Shown here: one piece after another, positions 18,806 through 29,219 of the stretch
How the letters are laid out: every line of letters starts with the position of its first letter
Position numbering within the stretch: position 1 is the stretch's first letter
DNA from: Phycisphaeraceae bacterium
GTDB lineage: Bacteria; Planctomycetota; Phycisphaerae; Phycisphaerales; UBA1924
Reading direction: 5' to 3'
Length of the DNA: 64,000 nt
NCBI GenBank assembly: GCA_019636695.1
Contig: JAHBXD010000004.1
Location: forward strand, 62,001-126,000
Position numbers and translations under genes: made by a program
The notes under the pieces: model-generated
What the model was told of the DNA's origin: nothing
The model's database searches: none
The model's input: only the letters and a program-made list of their open reading frames with translations

Positions 18806-19177
18806 TGATCGTCTCCGTGACCGGCATCGGCCGTGTGCCAAGCTTTTCGCCACGCGAACAACCGACGATCCCCGCGGAAGGTCGGTCGACGGGCGCGGCG
18901 TCGTCATCTGGTATCGATCGAAGGTCCGGGAACACTTGACGGATCGTGCAGAGAAGCCAGTAGATTCCTTGGTTGACGCTTTGTCCGGGTTGGTGTTTCT
19001 CGGACCGGTGCCCGCCCAGCCTGCTGATGGGGTTGATACCCCTGTTTCAGGGATCATCATACCACCCCCTGCTCCGGGGGCCGTGTGAAAATCGGCCGTG
19101 GATATCCACGGCATACACTGGATCGGCGGCCTGCCGCACGGGGAGCGCGGGCGGGCGGCACCACTCGGGAGTTTGGG
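18806..19177. promoter_or_regulatory. 372-bp divergent intergenic region, LuxR gene / flavoprotein gene
   Basis: No gene is seen here. On the plus strand TTGACG (18936-18941) and TAGATT (18961-18966) are spaced 19 bp, a weak sigma-70-like promoter. A GGGG-TTGATA-CCCC hairpin lies near 19028-19042 and a CCCCC...GGGGG inverted repeat near 19064-19080. The perfect palindrome described in its own entry is at 19095-19112. Density of inverted repeats is higher than in other gaps of this window, in keeping with regulated divergent promoters. Confidence 0.45.
19095..19112. promoter_or_regulatory. Perfect 18-bp palindrome, candidate LuxR-type operator
   Basis: GCCGTGGATATCCACGGC is a perfect inverted repeat with two 9-bp arms and no spacer. 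It sits 65 bp before the flavoprotein start codon and about 290 bp upstream of the LuxR-type regulator gene. Lux-box-like operators are dyads of this size bound by dimeric LuxR HTH domains, so autoregulation or control of the flavoprotein gene is plausible. No second copy was noticed elsewhere in the window, but this was a scan by eye. Confidence 0.45.
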
Positions 19178-20707
19178 ATGGATCAGAACCGACTCGGCCG
19201 GCTGACGCCGGCGCATCGTGTGTTGATCGTCGGGGCGGGTCCGACGGGCCTTGGGGCCGCGTACCGGCTGAAGGAACTGGGTCATCGCCGGGTCGTGGTG
19301 GTCGATCAGCACGAGCGGGTGGGGGGGCTTGCGCGGAGTTTTACCGACAGCGCCGGATTCACGTGGGACATCGGGGGCCACGTGATGTTCAGTCACTATG
19401 ATTATTACGATCGGCTCTTCGACAAGATGTTGGGCGACGAGCATTGCCTGAACGATCGCGAGAGCTGGGTGCGGATGTTCGATCGCTGGATCCCGTATCC
19501 GTTTCAGAACAACATTCGCTATCTGCCGCCGGAGGCGGCGTATGAGTGCCTTCAGGGATTGATCGACGCGCAGGTTCGGCACAAAGGCGCACACACGCCC
19601 CAGTCGGCGACGAACTTCGGCGAGTTCATCGACGCGGTGTTCGGCGAGGGGATCGCCCGGCATTTCATGCGTCCGTACAACTTCAAGGTGTGGGCATATC
19701 CGCCGGAGGTCATGAACAAGCAGTGGATCGGCGAGCGTGTGGCGGTGATCGACGTTGATCGAGCACTGCGGAACGTAGTGCTTCAACAGGACGATTTCGG
19801 CTGGGGTCCGAACAATCGCTTCAAGTATCCGTTGCGGGGCGGAACCGGCGCTTTTTATGATCGCATCGGCGAAGAAGTGCGCGAGTTTCTATCGCTCGGA
19901 CGACAACTGGTGCGCGTGGATACGGATGCGAGGATCGCGTATTTCGCTGACGGCTCGACCGAGGCGTATGACGTGCTGATCAGCGCGATGCCGGTCGATG
20001 TGCTCTGCCGGGATGTGCTGTCGGGCGAGGTGCCGCAGACGATTCGGGATCGTGCCGCGGGGCTGCGGCATTCGAGCGGGCACATGGTGGGCATCGGCCT
20101 GAAGCGCCCGTGCCCGAGCACGAAGAGCTGGATGTATTTTCCTGAAGACAACTGCCCGTTTTATCGGGTGACGTATCTCTCGAACTACTCGCCGTTCATG
20201 ACGCCAGAGCCGTATGCCACTGATGCGTACGGAAGGCGCAATGGCCGGTATTACTCTCTTCTGTGTGAGACGAGCGAATCTCCGGCTAAGCCGGTGGACG
20301 GGTCTCGCATCGTCGAGGAGACTGTTCGCGGGCTTGAGCACGCCGGTCTTCTGGAGCCGGGCGAGCGCGACGATATCGTGACAACATGGCATTATCGCGC
20401 GGAATACAGCTATCCGACTCCGTGCGTCGATCGCGACGGCATCCTGGCTGACGTGATTCCGTGGCTGGAGACCCGCGACATCTACAGCCGAGGGCGCTTC
20501 GGATTGTGGAAATATGAAGTGGCGAACACCGATCACACGCTGATGCAAGGCGTAGAACTGGTTAATCGCCTGATGCTGGGTGAACGCGAGCACACGATCG
20601 GCATTGTGTACAAGGTGACGCATGACGGACGCGAGGCCGCCGAACACGAACGGCCGCCCGTGGCCGGTTCGGGCGAGAAGCGCCTGGCGGCGGCAAAGTC
20701 CCGCTGA
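19178..20707 (+). CDS. FAD-dependent oxidoreductase, UDP-galactopyranose mutase/protoporphyrinogen-oxidase-like
   Basis: 509 residues. The Rossmann FAD motif VLIVGAGPTGLGAAYRL is at about 15-31, VVVVDQHERVGGLARSF follows with the second glycine motif, then FTWDIGGHVMFSHYDYYD. IPYPFQNNIRYLP resembles the substrate-side motif of UDP-galactopyranose mutases, and the C-terminal FLWKYEV-type stretch is also flavin-enzyme-like. ATG 19178 has GGGAG at suitable spacing; upstream frame is rejected. UGM makes UDP-galactofuranose for cell-surface glycans and would fit the glycan genes nearby, but the length exceeds bacterial Glf (~370-390), so this is a related subfamily of unproven reaction. Confidence 0.75.
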   Translation: MDQNRLGRLTPAHRVLIVGAGPTGLGAAYRLKELGHRRVVVVDQHERVGGLARSFTDSAGFTWDIGGHVMFSHYDYYDRLFDKMLGDEHCLNDRESWVRMFDRWIPYPFQNNIRYLPPEAAYECLQGLIDAQVRHKGAHTPQSATNFGEFIDAVFGEGIARHFMRPYNFKVWAYPPEVMNKQWIGERVAVIDVDRALRNVVLQQDDFGWGPNNRFKYPLRGGTGAFYDRIGEEVREFLSLGRQLVRVDTDARIAYFADGSTEAYDVLISAMPVDVLCRDVLSGEVPQTIRDRAAGLRHSSGHMVGIGLKRPCPSTKSWMYFPEDNCPFYRVTYLSNYSPFMTPEPYATDAYGRRNGRYYSLLCETSESPAKPVDGSRIVEETVRGLEHAGLLEPGERDDIVTTWHYRAEYSYPTPCVDRDGILADVIPWLETRDIYSRGRFGLWKYEVANTDHTLMQGVELVNRLMLGEREHTIGIVYKVTHDGREAAEHERPPVAGSGEKRLAAAKSR

Positions 20708-20764
20708 TATCCGCGGCTCAGATCGCGTTCCCGGAGGCGGCCGGGGCGCCGGGCTTACCGAGGA

Positions 20765-20799
20765 TCAGGTATCATTTCTTGCGATGCCTGAGCGTTTTT
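20765..20799 (+). terminator. Intrinsic terminator after the flavoprotein gene
   Basis: A 9-bp stem (TCAGGTATC / GATGCCTGA, one G-U pair) with a 9-nt loop is followed by GCG and five T residues. It lies 57 bp past the flavoprotein stop and before the convergent greA end, where a terminator is expected. Confidence 0.5.
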
Positions 20800-20877
20800 C
20801 GATATGCCGCGCCGCGCCCGTCGCACCGCGAAGCATGCGTGCCGGCGTCGCCCACGCAACACGATGGACAATGTGCT

Positions 20878-21348
20878 CTACAGCAGTTCGACGATGAGGA
20901 ATCGCTTGACCCCTCGTGGCGCTCGCACGGCGATGGTTTCGCCGACGCTGGCCTTCATGAGCGCTTCGCCCATGGGGCTGCTGACGGTGACTTCGATGTA
21001 TTCGCTGTCCATGTCGCCGCTGGCCTCGCCGACAAGTCGGTAGAGTTCGTCTTCGTCGGACCCCTCTTCACGGAGTTTGACGATTGAACCGAGAAAGACC
21101 ACCCCGGCCTCTTTGCTTGCGCCGCCCCCTTCGACCACCTGCACCTTGGCCAGGCGGTCTTCGAGGCGGCGAATTTCGGCTTCTTCCTGGCCTTGGAGTT
21201 CTCTGGCGGCGTGGTATTCGGCGTTCTCCTTGAGGTCGCCGAGCTCGCGGGCCTCTTGGATGCGCGTCGTCAGCACCTGCCGATTCTCATAGAGCGCACG
21301 AAGCCGGGCTTCCAGAGTTTCGCGTTCCTGCTTCGTGATGATTTCCAT
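20878..21348 (-). CDS. greA: Transcription elongation factor GreA
   Basis: GreA rescues backtracked RNA polymerase by stimulating transcript cleavage. The 156-residue protein has the N-terminal coiled coil with the tip acidic pair in DLKENAEYHAAREL (about 36-49). The FKBP-like C-terminal domain has YRLVGEASGDMDSEYIEVTVSSP-type strands and ends in a short PRGVKRFLIVELL. Size matches the family (~158). ATG 21348 has AAGGA nine bases upstream. It is the last gene of a minus-strand run that starts with murC. Confidence 0.93.
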   Translation of the reverse strand: MEIITKQERETLEARLRALYENRQVLTTRIQEARELGDLKENAEYHAARELQGQEEAEIRRLEDRLAKVQVVEGGGASKEAGVVFLGSIVKLREEGSDEDELYRLVGEASGDMDSEYIEVTVSSPMGEALMKASVGETIAVRAPRGVKRFLIVELL

Positions 21349-21429
21349 GGCGAGATTCCTTCTAGACGTCAAACCGGAAACTCCGCGATGCCGGTGAGCG
21401 TCGCGGGAGGAAGTTCGAGGCAACATCCC

Positions 21430-22254
21430 TTACCGTTTGAAACGGCACCCCGGAAGCATTGCCGCAACAGCCCACCCCCCGACCGAGAGCGCGCCGATGA
21501 CGACCAAGGCGCGCAGGTGGCCTGGGCCGATGTCGGCGCTGCGCCCGCTCCACGGGCGATCTCGCGTCAGTTCAAAGATGGACGTGAGGGGTGTGTACAT
21601 CCAAGGCAACTGGGCAAGCGGGGGCGTTCGGCCCGCCGCGAGGCTGGCATCGACCAGGGCGACAACCGCCCCGGACACCACCAAGATTACGCACGCCGCC
21701 ATCGCGAGGATTCGACAGGTGTTGCCCACCCCGAAGAACCCCCAGGCGATGGCGAGTATGGCCCCGATGGCGACGGCCCAGATCGCGACGGCAGCGGCGG
21801 CGGCGGCGACGACCTCTACCGGCCACCGACAGAGCCAGATATGAGGCCAGATCAGGGCTTGCGCGGGGAGGGCGATGATGAGCAGATCTTTGAGGGTGCT
21901 CGGCAGAGGCCGTTGGGGGGCGGCCTGCGAGAGGCGGGTCATGGGCCAGAGCAGGGTGATGCCGACCAGCAAGAGCACCATGGTCAGGCGTGCGCTGACG
22001 CGGAAACTCTCTGGGGACATGATGCCACGTCCGCCGGCCCAGGCGAACATGAGGGTCGTGAGCATCATGAGGTAGACAGTCCACCCGAGGGCGAAGACGC
22101 GCGGTTCGCCTCGCCGGTGCGACCAGTCGGGATGGTGGCGGGGGGGGCGCCCGAAGAGATCACGATCGATGCTGTCGTCCCCGGTGTCGGGGTTCAGCGT
22201 CGCGGGGGGTGAAGGCTCGATGCCGGTACTTCCACTTGTCTGGTCAGATCCCAC
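21430..22254 (-). CDS. Polytopic membrane protein of unknown function
   Basis: 274 residues. A hydrophilic N terminus of ~50 residues is followed by six hydrophobic segments, for example RLTMVLLLVGITLLWPM, an unusually Ala-rich one (VVAAAAAAVAIWAVAIGAIL), and a last one near the C terminus ending in a basic tail. No family is recognised. Its start (ATG 22254) lies 61 bp inside the 3' end of the upstream FtsQ-like gene, a long overlap; a later start would leave the transmembrane part intact, so the exact N terminus is uncertain. It sits in the cell-wall gene run before greA, so a cell-envelope role is possible. Confidence 0.6.
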   Translation of the reverse strand: MGSDQTSGSTGIEPSPPATLNPDTGDDSIDRDLFGRPPRHHPDWSHRRGEPRVFALGWTVYLMMLTTLMFAWAGGRGIMSPESFRVSARLTMVLLLVGITLLWPMTRLSQAAPQRPLPSTLKDLLIIALPAQALIWPHIWLCRWPVEVVAAAAAAVAIWAVAIGAILAIAWGFFGVGNTCRILAMAACVILVVSGAVVALVDASLAAGRTPPLAQLPWMYTPLTSIFELTRDRPWSGRSADIGPGHLRALVVIGALSVGGWAVAAMLPGCRFKR

Positions 22255-23177
22255 AGGCTGTAACTCGCGAGTCCTTGGTCGATGTGTCCGATGCCGCGGG
22301 CGTTATAAAAACTGCGGAGCCACTGGAGGCGACGTTCCGGATCGATCTGCCCTGGGGCGAACTCGCCGACGGGAGCGCCCCATTCGATGCGCGACCCTCG
22401 ATCAGTGACGATGACAAGGATACGTTCGCGATCGAAGCGAGAGAGATCGACGCCGACGATCTGAGTCCAGAACGGCTCGTTGCGCAGGACCGCCAGAAGC
22501 GCGAGGCCGGCCTTGACGTCATCACCTTCCCACGGGCGGCGGTAGTCGAGTTTCCCGGTGCTGGTGCGAGGCGGATCAAATCGGGGATTCATGACCACGC
22601 GGAGGGTGGGCTGGCGCTCTTCGGGTGCGTAACTGACGGGCATCATGCGTGCGTCGGCGGTCACGAGGTAGTCTCGCGAGCGGAACCGGACGCCGGCCAC
22701 GTGCGTTCGCCACGTACCCGCTATACGGAAGACGCCGTCCGGTCCACGGCGGATTGTGGGTGAGCCTTCGAACCAGCCCGAGTCGTCGAGCATGCGGCCG
22801 AGGCGTTCGAGCGGAGCGGGATCGAAGGCGCCGGGCCTCGGGCCGATGGCCGCGTGCGCGCTGCCGACGATCTCGGCTCGTAGATTCTCGGGGATGAGAT
22901 GGACACGCTCGCCGGTCGAGGGATCGACGGCAGTCGGCCAGGCGAAATCAAATCGCGGGGTCAGGTCGGTGCGGTAGGACGCCGCACGCTCTTCAAGAAC
23001 ACCGATGCCGCCGACCATCCCGGCGAGCAGCCCCATGGCCAAGGCCGTCAGCAGGAGTGGACGACCTGGGCGAAACCTCGGAGGCGTTGCAGCACTTGCC
23101 GAGGAACGTGCCGGGCGAGCCTTGGGGACGGGTTTGTCGGGGGCGAGTTTGTACGGCTTGGTTTTTTTCGCGGGCAT
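22194..23177 (-). CDS. FtsQ/DivIB-like single-pass protein (by position and architecture)
   Basis: 327 residues. A Lys/Pro-rich cytoplasmic N terminus of ~38 residues is followed by one membrane segment (LLLTALAMGLLAGMVGGIGV, about 40-59) and a long periplasmic part. The C-terminal half has ILVIVTDRGSRIEWG and a final strand region as in the beta-domain of FtsQ, and gene order murC-murB-ddl-here is exactly the ftsQ slot of the dcw cluster. Sequence similarity to FtsQ is too faint to call alone. If right, it would be a division-complex connector in a lineage noted for unusual division. It begins 29 bp after ddl. Confidence 0.55.
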   Translation of the reverse strand: MPAKKTKPYKLAPDKPVPKARPARSSASAATPPRFRPGRPLLLTALAMGLLAGMVGGIGVLEERAASYRTDLTPRFDFAWPTAVDPSTGERVHLIPENLRAEIVGSAHAAIGPRPGAFDPAPLERLGRMLDDSGWFEGSPTIRRGPDGVFRIAGTWRTHVAGVRFRSRDYLVTADARMMPVSYAPEERQPTLRVVMNPRFDPPRTSTGKLDYRRPWEGDDVKAGLALLAVLRNEPFWTQIVGVDLSRFDRERILVIVTDRGSRIEWGAPVGEFAPGQIDPERRLQWLRSFYNARGIGHIDQGLASYSLWDLTRQVEVPASSLHPPRR

Positions 23178-23206
23178 CGGATGTTTCGCCGTAGGGGAAG
23201 GTTATT

Positions 23207-24130
23207 TCATCGGCGCGGAGCATCGCGGAGGGCCAGCTCGATCAGGCGGGTGCAGAGATCGGGCATGGTAAGCCCCACTGCGCGGGCAGCCTGCGGCAGC
23301 AACGAGTGGCTGGTGAAGCCGGGGAGCGTGTTGATTTCGAGCATCCAGGCGACGCCGGCGCCATCGAGCAGGTAATCGACGCGGGCGAGATGTCGAACTC
23401 CCAGGCCCCTCGCGAGCAGGGTCGAGTGGCGCGCGATGCGCTCGGCGACACCGGAAGGGAGTTCGGGGTTGATGACATAGCGCGTGTCTTCGCGGGTGTA
23501 TTTGGCCTCGTAGTCGTATACCCCTTGGGCGGGCTGAATTTCGATGATGGGCAGGGGGGAACCGTCGAGCATGCCGACCGTCAGTTCTCGGCCGCGGATG
23601 TGGCGTTCGACCATGAGCACGCGATTGGGAACGCGAGCGTGATTCTCGCGGGACGAGGCGATGGCAAGTGCCCACGAGGTGTGATCAAGGCATATGTGCA
23701 ACCCGACACTCGAACCCTCGTGCACGGGCTTGATGACCGCAGGCAGGCCGATCGGGCAGACATCGTCGGCAAGGTTCAGAACGGCCGAAGGCGCCGTGGG
23801 AATCCCTAGGCCAGCGGCCAGGATTTTTGTCGCGATCTTGTCCATGGCCATGCGTGCGGCGACGGGTCCGCTGCTGACATACGGACGCCCATCCGCTTCC
23901 AGAAGGTCTTGAAGAGGGCCACCCTCGCCCCAAGGACCATGCAGGATGGGAAAGATCACCTCTCCCGGGAGTGCGGCGAGTTGATCGCCGGAGAGATGCT
24001 GTTCGATCGTGTGCTCAATGACCTGCCACCGGCCTGACGATCGGAGCGCCGCGGCGACACTTTGGGCAGAGTTGAGGCTGACCTGTCGTTCGGCGTCTGG
24101 TCCGCCGCCGAGCAGGAGCACGCGGGTCAT
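23207..24130 (-). CDS. ddl: D-alanine--D-alanine ligase
   Basis: ATP-grasp enzyme making the D-Ala-D-Ala dipeptide for peptidoglycan. The 307-residue protein begins with RVLLLGGGPDAERQVSLNSA (the usual GGxSxERxVSL, here with P-D-A replacing the S/A position). It has FPILHGPWGEGGPLQDLLE, the ATP-grasp PAVIKPVHEGSSVGL near 130-144, and the metal/substrate end ARVDYLL...LEINTLPGFTSHSLLP. It overlaps murB by four bases (ATGA), so the two are translationally coupled. Length matches DdlB-type ligases. Confidence 0.94.
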   Translation of the reverse strand: MTRVLLLGGGPDAERQVSLNSAQSVAAALRSSGRWQVIEHTIEQHLSGDQLAALPGEVIFPILHGPWGEGGPLQDLLEADGRPYVSSGPVAARMAMDKIATKILAAGLGIPTAPSAVLNLADDVCPIGLPAVIKPVHEGSSVGLHICLDHTSWALAIASSRENHARVPNRVLMVERHIRGRELTVGMLDGSPLPIIEIQPAQGVYDYEAKYTREDTRYVINPELPSGVAERIARHSTLLARGLGVRHLARVDYLLDGAGVAWMLEINTLPGFTSHSLLPQAARAVGLTMPDLCTRLIELALRDAPRR

Positions 24131-25041
24131 GGCGAACGACTCCAGACGACCACTTCGCGGTCGAGCATGATCCCGAAGGCGTCGGCCACGCGGTGTTGCA
24201 CGAGGGACATCAGGTCGATGACGTGCCGCGCCTTGGCGTCGGAGGAGGTTGTGAAGAAGTTGGCGTGACGCGGGCTGACGGTCGCCCCGCCGACAGAAAG
24301 CCCTTTACACCCCGCGCGATCGATCAACAGGCCCGCGCTGATGCGCGTGCCGGCGGCTCCGATGTCGGGGATATCGCGTGGCAGAACCGGGTTCTTGAAG
24401 CAGCACCCGGCAGAGTTTGCGCCCATCGGCTGGCTGTCGCGCTTGTAGGCCATGCAATCTATGAGGCGGGCGCGGACGGCGGCGGGATCGTCGGGGGTCA
24501 GGTGAAATTCGACAGCCGTGACCACAATGCCGTTCAACCCGCAAGAGCGATAGGTGTAGGGAATGTCGGCACGCTCGAATGTGCGGGAACGACCGGCGTG
24601 ATCGATCCCGTGGACCCGCGCGATGCACGAGGCAATTTCTCCGAATCTGCCTCCGGCGTTCATCACGGTCGCGCCGCCGATCGTCGCGGGAATGCCTGTC
24701 AGGCCTTCAAGGCCGGCCAGTCCTTTGCGAACGGCCCCGGTGATCACCTTCGCGAAATCAGCCCCTGCGCCCGCTCGGACAACCCCCGACCGTGAGTCGA
24801 ACTCCATGGACTTCCAGTCCGCGTGATCGAGGCGTACCACGAGTCGGTCGATACCGTCATCATCGACGAGCAAGTTCGCGCCGTCTCCCAAAATACGCAG
24901 GTCGGGATCGATTTCAAGGCACGATCGGAGTTCATCGATCGACCGCGGACGGGCCAGACGATCGGCCCTGCCGCCGATGCGGAACCATGTCGGAATCGGC
25001 ACGTTGTGCTCGATCGGGAGTTGGCCGACTGCGGTAGCCAT
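24127..25041 (-). CDS. murB: UDP-N-acetylenolpyruvoylglucosamine reductase
   Basis: FAD/NADPH enzyme that completes UDP-MurNAc. Features are TWFRIGGRADRLARP at the N terminus, LGDGANLLVDDDG, the FAD-binding GLTGIPATIGGATVMNAG (about 109-126), the catalytic region YKRDSQPMGANSAGCCFKNP with active Ser, and a C-terminal GGATVSPRHANFF. It belongs to the shorter type II MurB architecture. ATG 25041 (304 residues) has a GGAGGC 12 bases upstream; GTG 25080 is the alternative. It follows murC by about 60 bp and overlaps ddl. Confidence 0.94.
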   Translation of the reverse strand: MATAVGQLPIEHNVPIPTWFRIGGRADRLARPRSIDELRSCLEIDPDLRILGDGANLLVDDDGIDRLVVRLDHADWKSMEFDSRSGVVRAGAGADFAKVITGAVRKGLAGLEGLTGIPATIGGATVMNAGGRFGEIASCIARVHGIDHAGRSRTFERADIPYTYRSCGLNGIVVTAVEFHLTPDDPAAVRARLIDCMAYKRDSQPMGANSAGCCFKNPVLPRDIPDIGAAGTRISAGLLIDRAGCKGLSVGGATVSPRHANFFTTSSDAKARHVIDLMSLVQHRVADAFGIMLDREVVVWSRSP

Positions 25042-25104
25042 CCGCGTGCTTCGCCTCCGAAAATTGCTGCCCCGGGACACTTTGGGAGGCGCCCGGGTTG
25101 CGGC

Positions 25105-26655
25105 TCAACCGGCCAGGCTGATCTTGGCGCGGCTCTTGAAGTCGTGGGCAATCTTGTTGACCGGGCCGGCGCCCATGACCACCAGCAGGTCTCCCGGACG
25201 ACAGATCGTGTCGAGGTGTTCGACGATCGCCTCAAAAGGATAAAGGTGCAGGGCGTTGACGCCTCGGCTGCGAAGGCGATCGATCAGTTCGGCTTCGGTG
25301 ACCTTGGTGCGTTCGGCGTCGGAATCGCGGACAAAGTAAATATGCGGCACGATCACAAGATCGGCCTGGCTGAATGCCTGGGCGAACTCATCGAGCAGGA
25401 ACCGCGTCCGCGAGTGTTGGTGCGGCTGGAAGACACAAATCAGACGACCACCTCGGTCAGCGGGCCGCTCATCATCTCGTAATGCGCGGAGTGTGCAATC
25501 GACTTCCGTCGGGTGATGTCCGTAGTCGTCATAGATCCTGACCACCCCCCCCGGTACAGGGCGCTCGCCGAGGAACTGCGTGCGCCGATCGACACCGCGG
25601 AATGACCCGAGCGATCGGGCGGCGAGGGCCGGGTCGGCCCCGAGGCTGATCGCCAGCGCGAGTGCAGTGGCCGCGTTGAAGGCGTTGTGATCTCCGGGAA
25701 TGCGCATGCCCCATTCGGCGAGGCATGCTCCATTGCGCGAGAGGCCGGCGATTCTGTCGCGAGGTGAAAAATGCACCACCCAATCGGCGCCTGGACTAAA
25801 GCCGATCGTCTCGACGCGACACTTCAGGCCAGCGGTAACCGTGCGTCGCTCGGCATTCTCGTGGCCGATGATCAGCAGGCCACCTTCCTCCGCGGGCGGA
25901 ACCAAATGGGCGAACTCGGCAAAAGCGCGCACAACCTCATCTTTCGAGCCGTAGTAATCCAGATGGTCGGCTTCGACATTGGTAATCGCCGCGAGCATCG
26001 GTCGCAGGTTATGAAAGCTCCGGTTGAACTCACACGCTTCGGCCACGAGAAGCCCCGGGCGATCTTTAAAGACGCCCCGCGGACAAACAGGCGCACCCAC
26101 GCGATACCCCACCGGCGCAGCAAAGACCGGAGAGCCTAAAGCGCCCTCGGCGAGTGTTGAGCACATGGCCCCGACGATTACCGACGGATCCAATCCGCAG
26201 TCGGTCAGGATCGAACCGAGCATGGCGGTCGTCGTGCTTTTGCCGTGCGTGCCGGCGATGGCAATTCCGGTGGATGCTCCGAGGAGTTTCCCCAGCATCT
26301 GCGCATAGGTCAGACACGGAATATTTCGTTCGAGCGCCTGGCGGACAAGGTGGTGGTCATGCCGCACGGCCGCGGACATGACCACAAGCTCGCAGGCTTC
26401 CGGAAGCGACGTGAGCATCGCTTCGGCGGCGACCGGTATGCCGTCTTGCTCCAATCCTCGGGTGACGTCGGTCGACTGTGCATCGACTCCCGTAATCTCG
26501 CCCCCGTAACGGCGCAGAATGCGGGCAAGCCCCGACATGCCGCAGCCTCCGATACCGATCATCAACACCATTCGGCCCTGCAACCCCGGGTCGGCAGAAG
26601 AAACGCCCGCGAGCAGTGGCTTGAGTTCGACCTGCGGTCCCGAAGGTTTAATCAT
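25105..26655 (-). CDS. murC: UDP-N-acetylmuramate--L-alanine ligase
   Basis: Adds L-Ala to UDP-MurNAc, the first amino acid of the peptidoglycan stem. Landmarks over 516 residues are the N-terminal nucleotide-sensing GIGGCGMSGLARIL, the ATP loop IAGTHGKSTTTAML (about 131-144), EACEFNRSFHNLRP, ITNVEADHLDYYGS, PGDHNAFNAATAL, and YDDYGHHPTEV with FQPHQHSRT. All typical MurC motifs are intact. ATG 26655 is close to the family start; in-frame sequence further upstream is not conserved. First gene of the murC-murB-ddl-FtsQ-like run, and divergent from the HtrA gene. Confidence 0.95.
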   Translation of the reverse strand: MIKPSGPQVELKPLLAGVSSADPGLQGRMVLMIGIGGCGMSGLARILRRYGGEITGVDAQSTDVTRGLEQDGIPVAAEAMLTSLPEACELVVMSAAVRHDHHLVRQALERNIPCLTYAQMLGKLLGASTGIAIAGTHGKSTTTAMLGSILTDCGLDPSVIVGAMCSTLAEGALGSPVFAAPVGYRVGAPVCPRGVFKDRPGLLVAEACEFNRSFHNLRPMLAAITNVEADHLDYYGSKDEVVRAFAEFAHLVPPAEEGGLLIIGHENAERRTVTAGLKCRVETIGFSPGADWVVHFSPRDRIAGLSRNGACLAEWGMRIPGDHNAFNAATALALAISLGADPALAARSLGSFRGVDRRTQFLGERPVPGGVVRIYDDYGHHPTEVDCTLRALRDDERPADRGGRLICVFQPHQHSRTRFLLDEFAQAFSQADLVIVPHIYFVRDSDAERTKVTEAELIDRLRSRGVNALHLYPFEAIVEHLDTICRPGDLLVVMGAGPVNKIAHDFKSRAKISLAG

Positions 26656-26940
26656 GGCGGGACAGAGTATCGGCTCGGACAGGCACACGGGTGCAACGAC
26701 CAGCCCCGCGCTGATGCTCCAGCACCCCGGATTCGATCCGCTTCCTGCCTCCGGAGCGAACAATCCAGGTACATCGGTGGTTTTGTTGTCGAATGTGCGG
26801 CTGAACTGCCGCTGAACCGAGTTCTTCGACTGACGGGTGGGGTTCCGCTCGTCATCCGGTGTTCTTAGGCTGGCGGCCCAACGACCTCTCAGCGCGTAGA
26901 ACTGTGCGGCGTCCTGACGCCCGAATCAGGAGAAACCTGT

Positions 26941-28377
<1,437 letters not shown>

Positions 28378-28418
28378 GGGGGCCTTGACCCAGGGCCACG
28401 CGGGGGCTTTGCTGAGAC

Positions 28419-29219
28419 ATGCGGATCATCGGTGGCGAACTTCGCCGTCGTCAATTGCTGTCACCCCCTGAGGGCACGATCACGCGTCCCATGCCCGACA
28501 TGGTGCGCGAGGCGCTTTTCAACCTGCTGCGTGGACACTGCGAAAAGGCAGCGGTGTTCGACGGGTTCTCAGGCACTGGCGCGCTGGGGCTTGAAGCTGT
28601 CAGCCGCGGGGCCTCGCGCTGCGTCTGCGTGGAGCGTGATCGCCGCATGGCGGAAGTGCTCTCGGCCAATGTTCGCGCGCTCGGCGTGGAAGATCGTGTT
28701 GAAGTCGTGATCGGTGATGTGCTCGGGCCTGGCGCTTTGGCACGATGCCCCCGCCCGGTGCACCTGGTGTTCTTCGATCCGCCGTATCCCATGGTGCGAT
28801 CGGAGGCGGGGTGGCATCGCATCCGCTTGCAGTTTGCCCGATTTGTCTCGCTGCTTGACGACACGGGCTATGCGATTTTGCGCACACCCTGGCCTTTTGT
28901 GCACGATCTTGACGATGAGCCCGCTCCCGCTCAGGCGAAACGCCCCTCACGTACCCGCGGCAAGCGGTGGAAGTATGATCCGGTTCGGGATCCTCAATCG
29001 CCTCACGAAGAGTGGTTTGAAGGCGAAGCGCTCGAATCGCTTCTTGCCGATCCTGAATGCGCAGCGGAATCTGCTGACTCCGCGCTTCCAGAGAGTGGTT
29101 CTGACACGACTCCTCCGCCGATACCCGGCGACCTTCGCGTGGAAGGGGCGGTCGGACCTGAAACGCACGTCTACGGACATACGGCTGTGCATTTGTACAT
29201 GCGGCAGAGGAATGCATGA
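28419..29219 (+). CDS. rsmD: 16S rRNA guanine-966 N2-methyltransferase RsmD with internal insertion
   Basis: Methylates G966 of 16S rRNA. The N terminus MRIIGGELRRRQLLSP and TRPMPDMVREALFNLL are typical, followed by the SAM motif VFDGFSGTGALGLEAVSRGA and the catalytic DPPY at 120-123. RsmD is normally ~180-200 residues; this one has 266. The extra ~70 residues (about 170-240, charged, Ser/Pro/Glu-rich) lie before a conserved last strand, YGHTAVHLYMRQ, so they are an insertion rather than a tail. The stop overlaps the next gene by ATGA. Confidence 0.88.
   Translation: MRIIGGELRRRQLLSPPEGTITRPMPDMVREALFNLLRGHCEKAAVFDGFSGTGALGLEAVSRGASRCVCVERDRRMAEVLSANVRALGVEDRVEVVIGDVLGPGALARCPRPVHLVFFDPPYPMVRSEAGWHRIRLQFARFVSLLDDTGYAILRTPWPFVHDLDDEPAPAQAKRPSRTRGKRWKYDPVRDPQSPHEEWFEGEALESLLADPECAAESADSALPESGSDTTPPPIPGDLRVEGAVGPETHVYGHTAVHLYMRQRNA

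Noticed and set aside
18806-19786. Long upstream extension of the LuxR frame
   Set aside because: It is antisense to the flavoprotein gene and crosses a regulatory region; ATG 18805 has a good SD.
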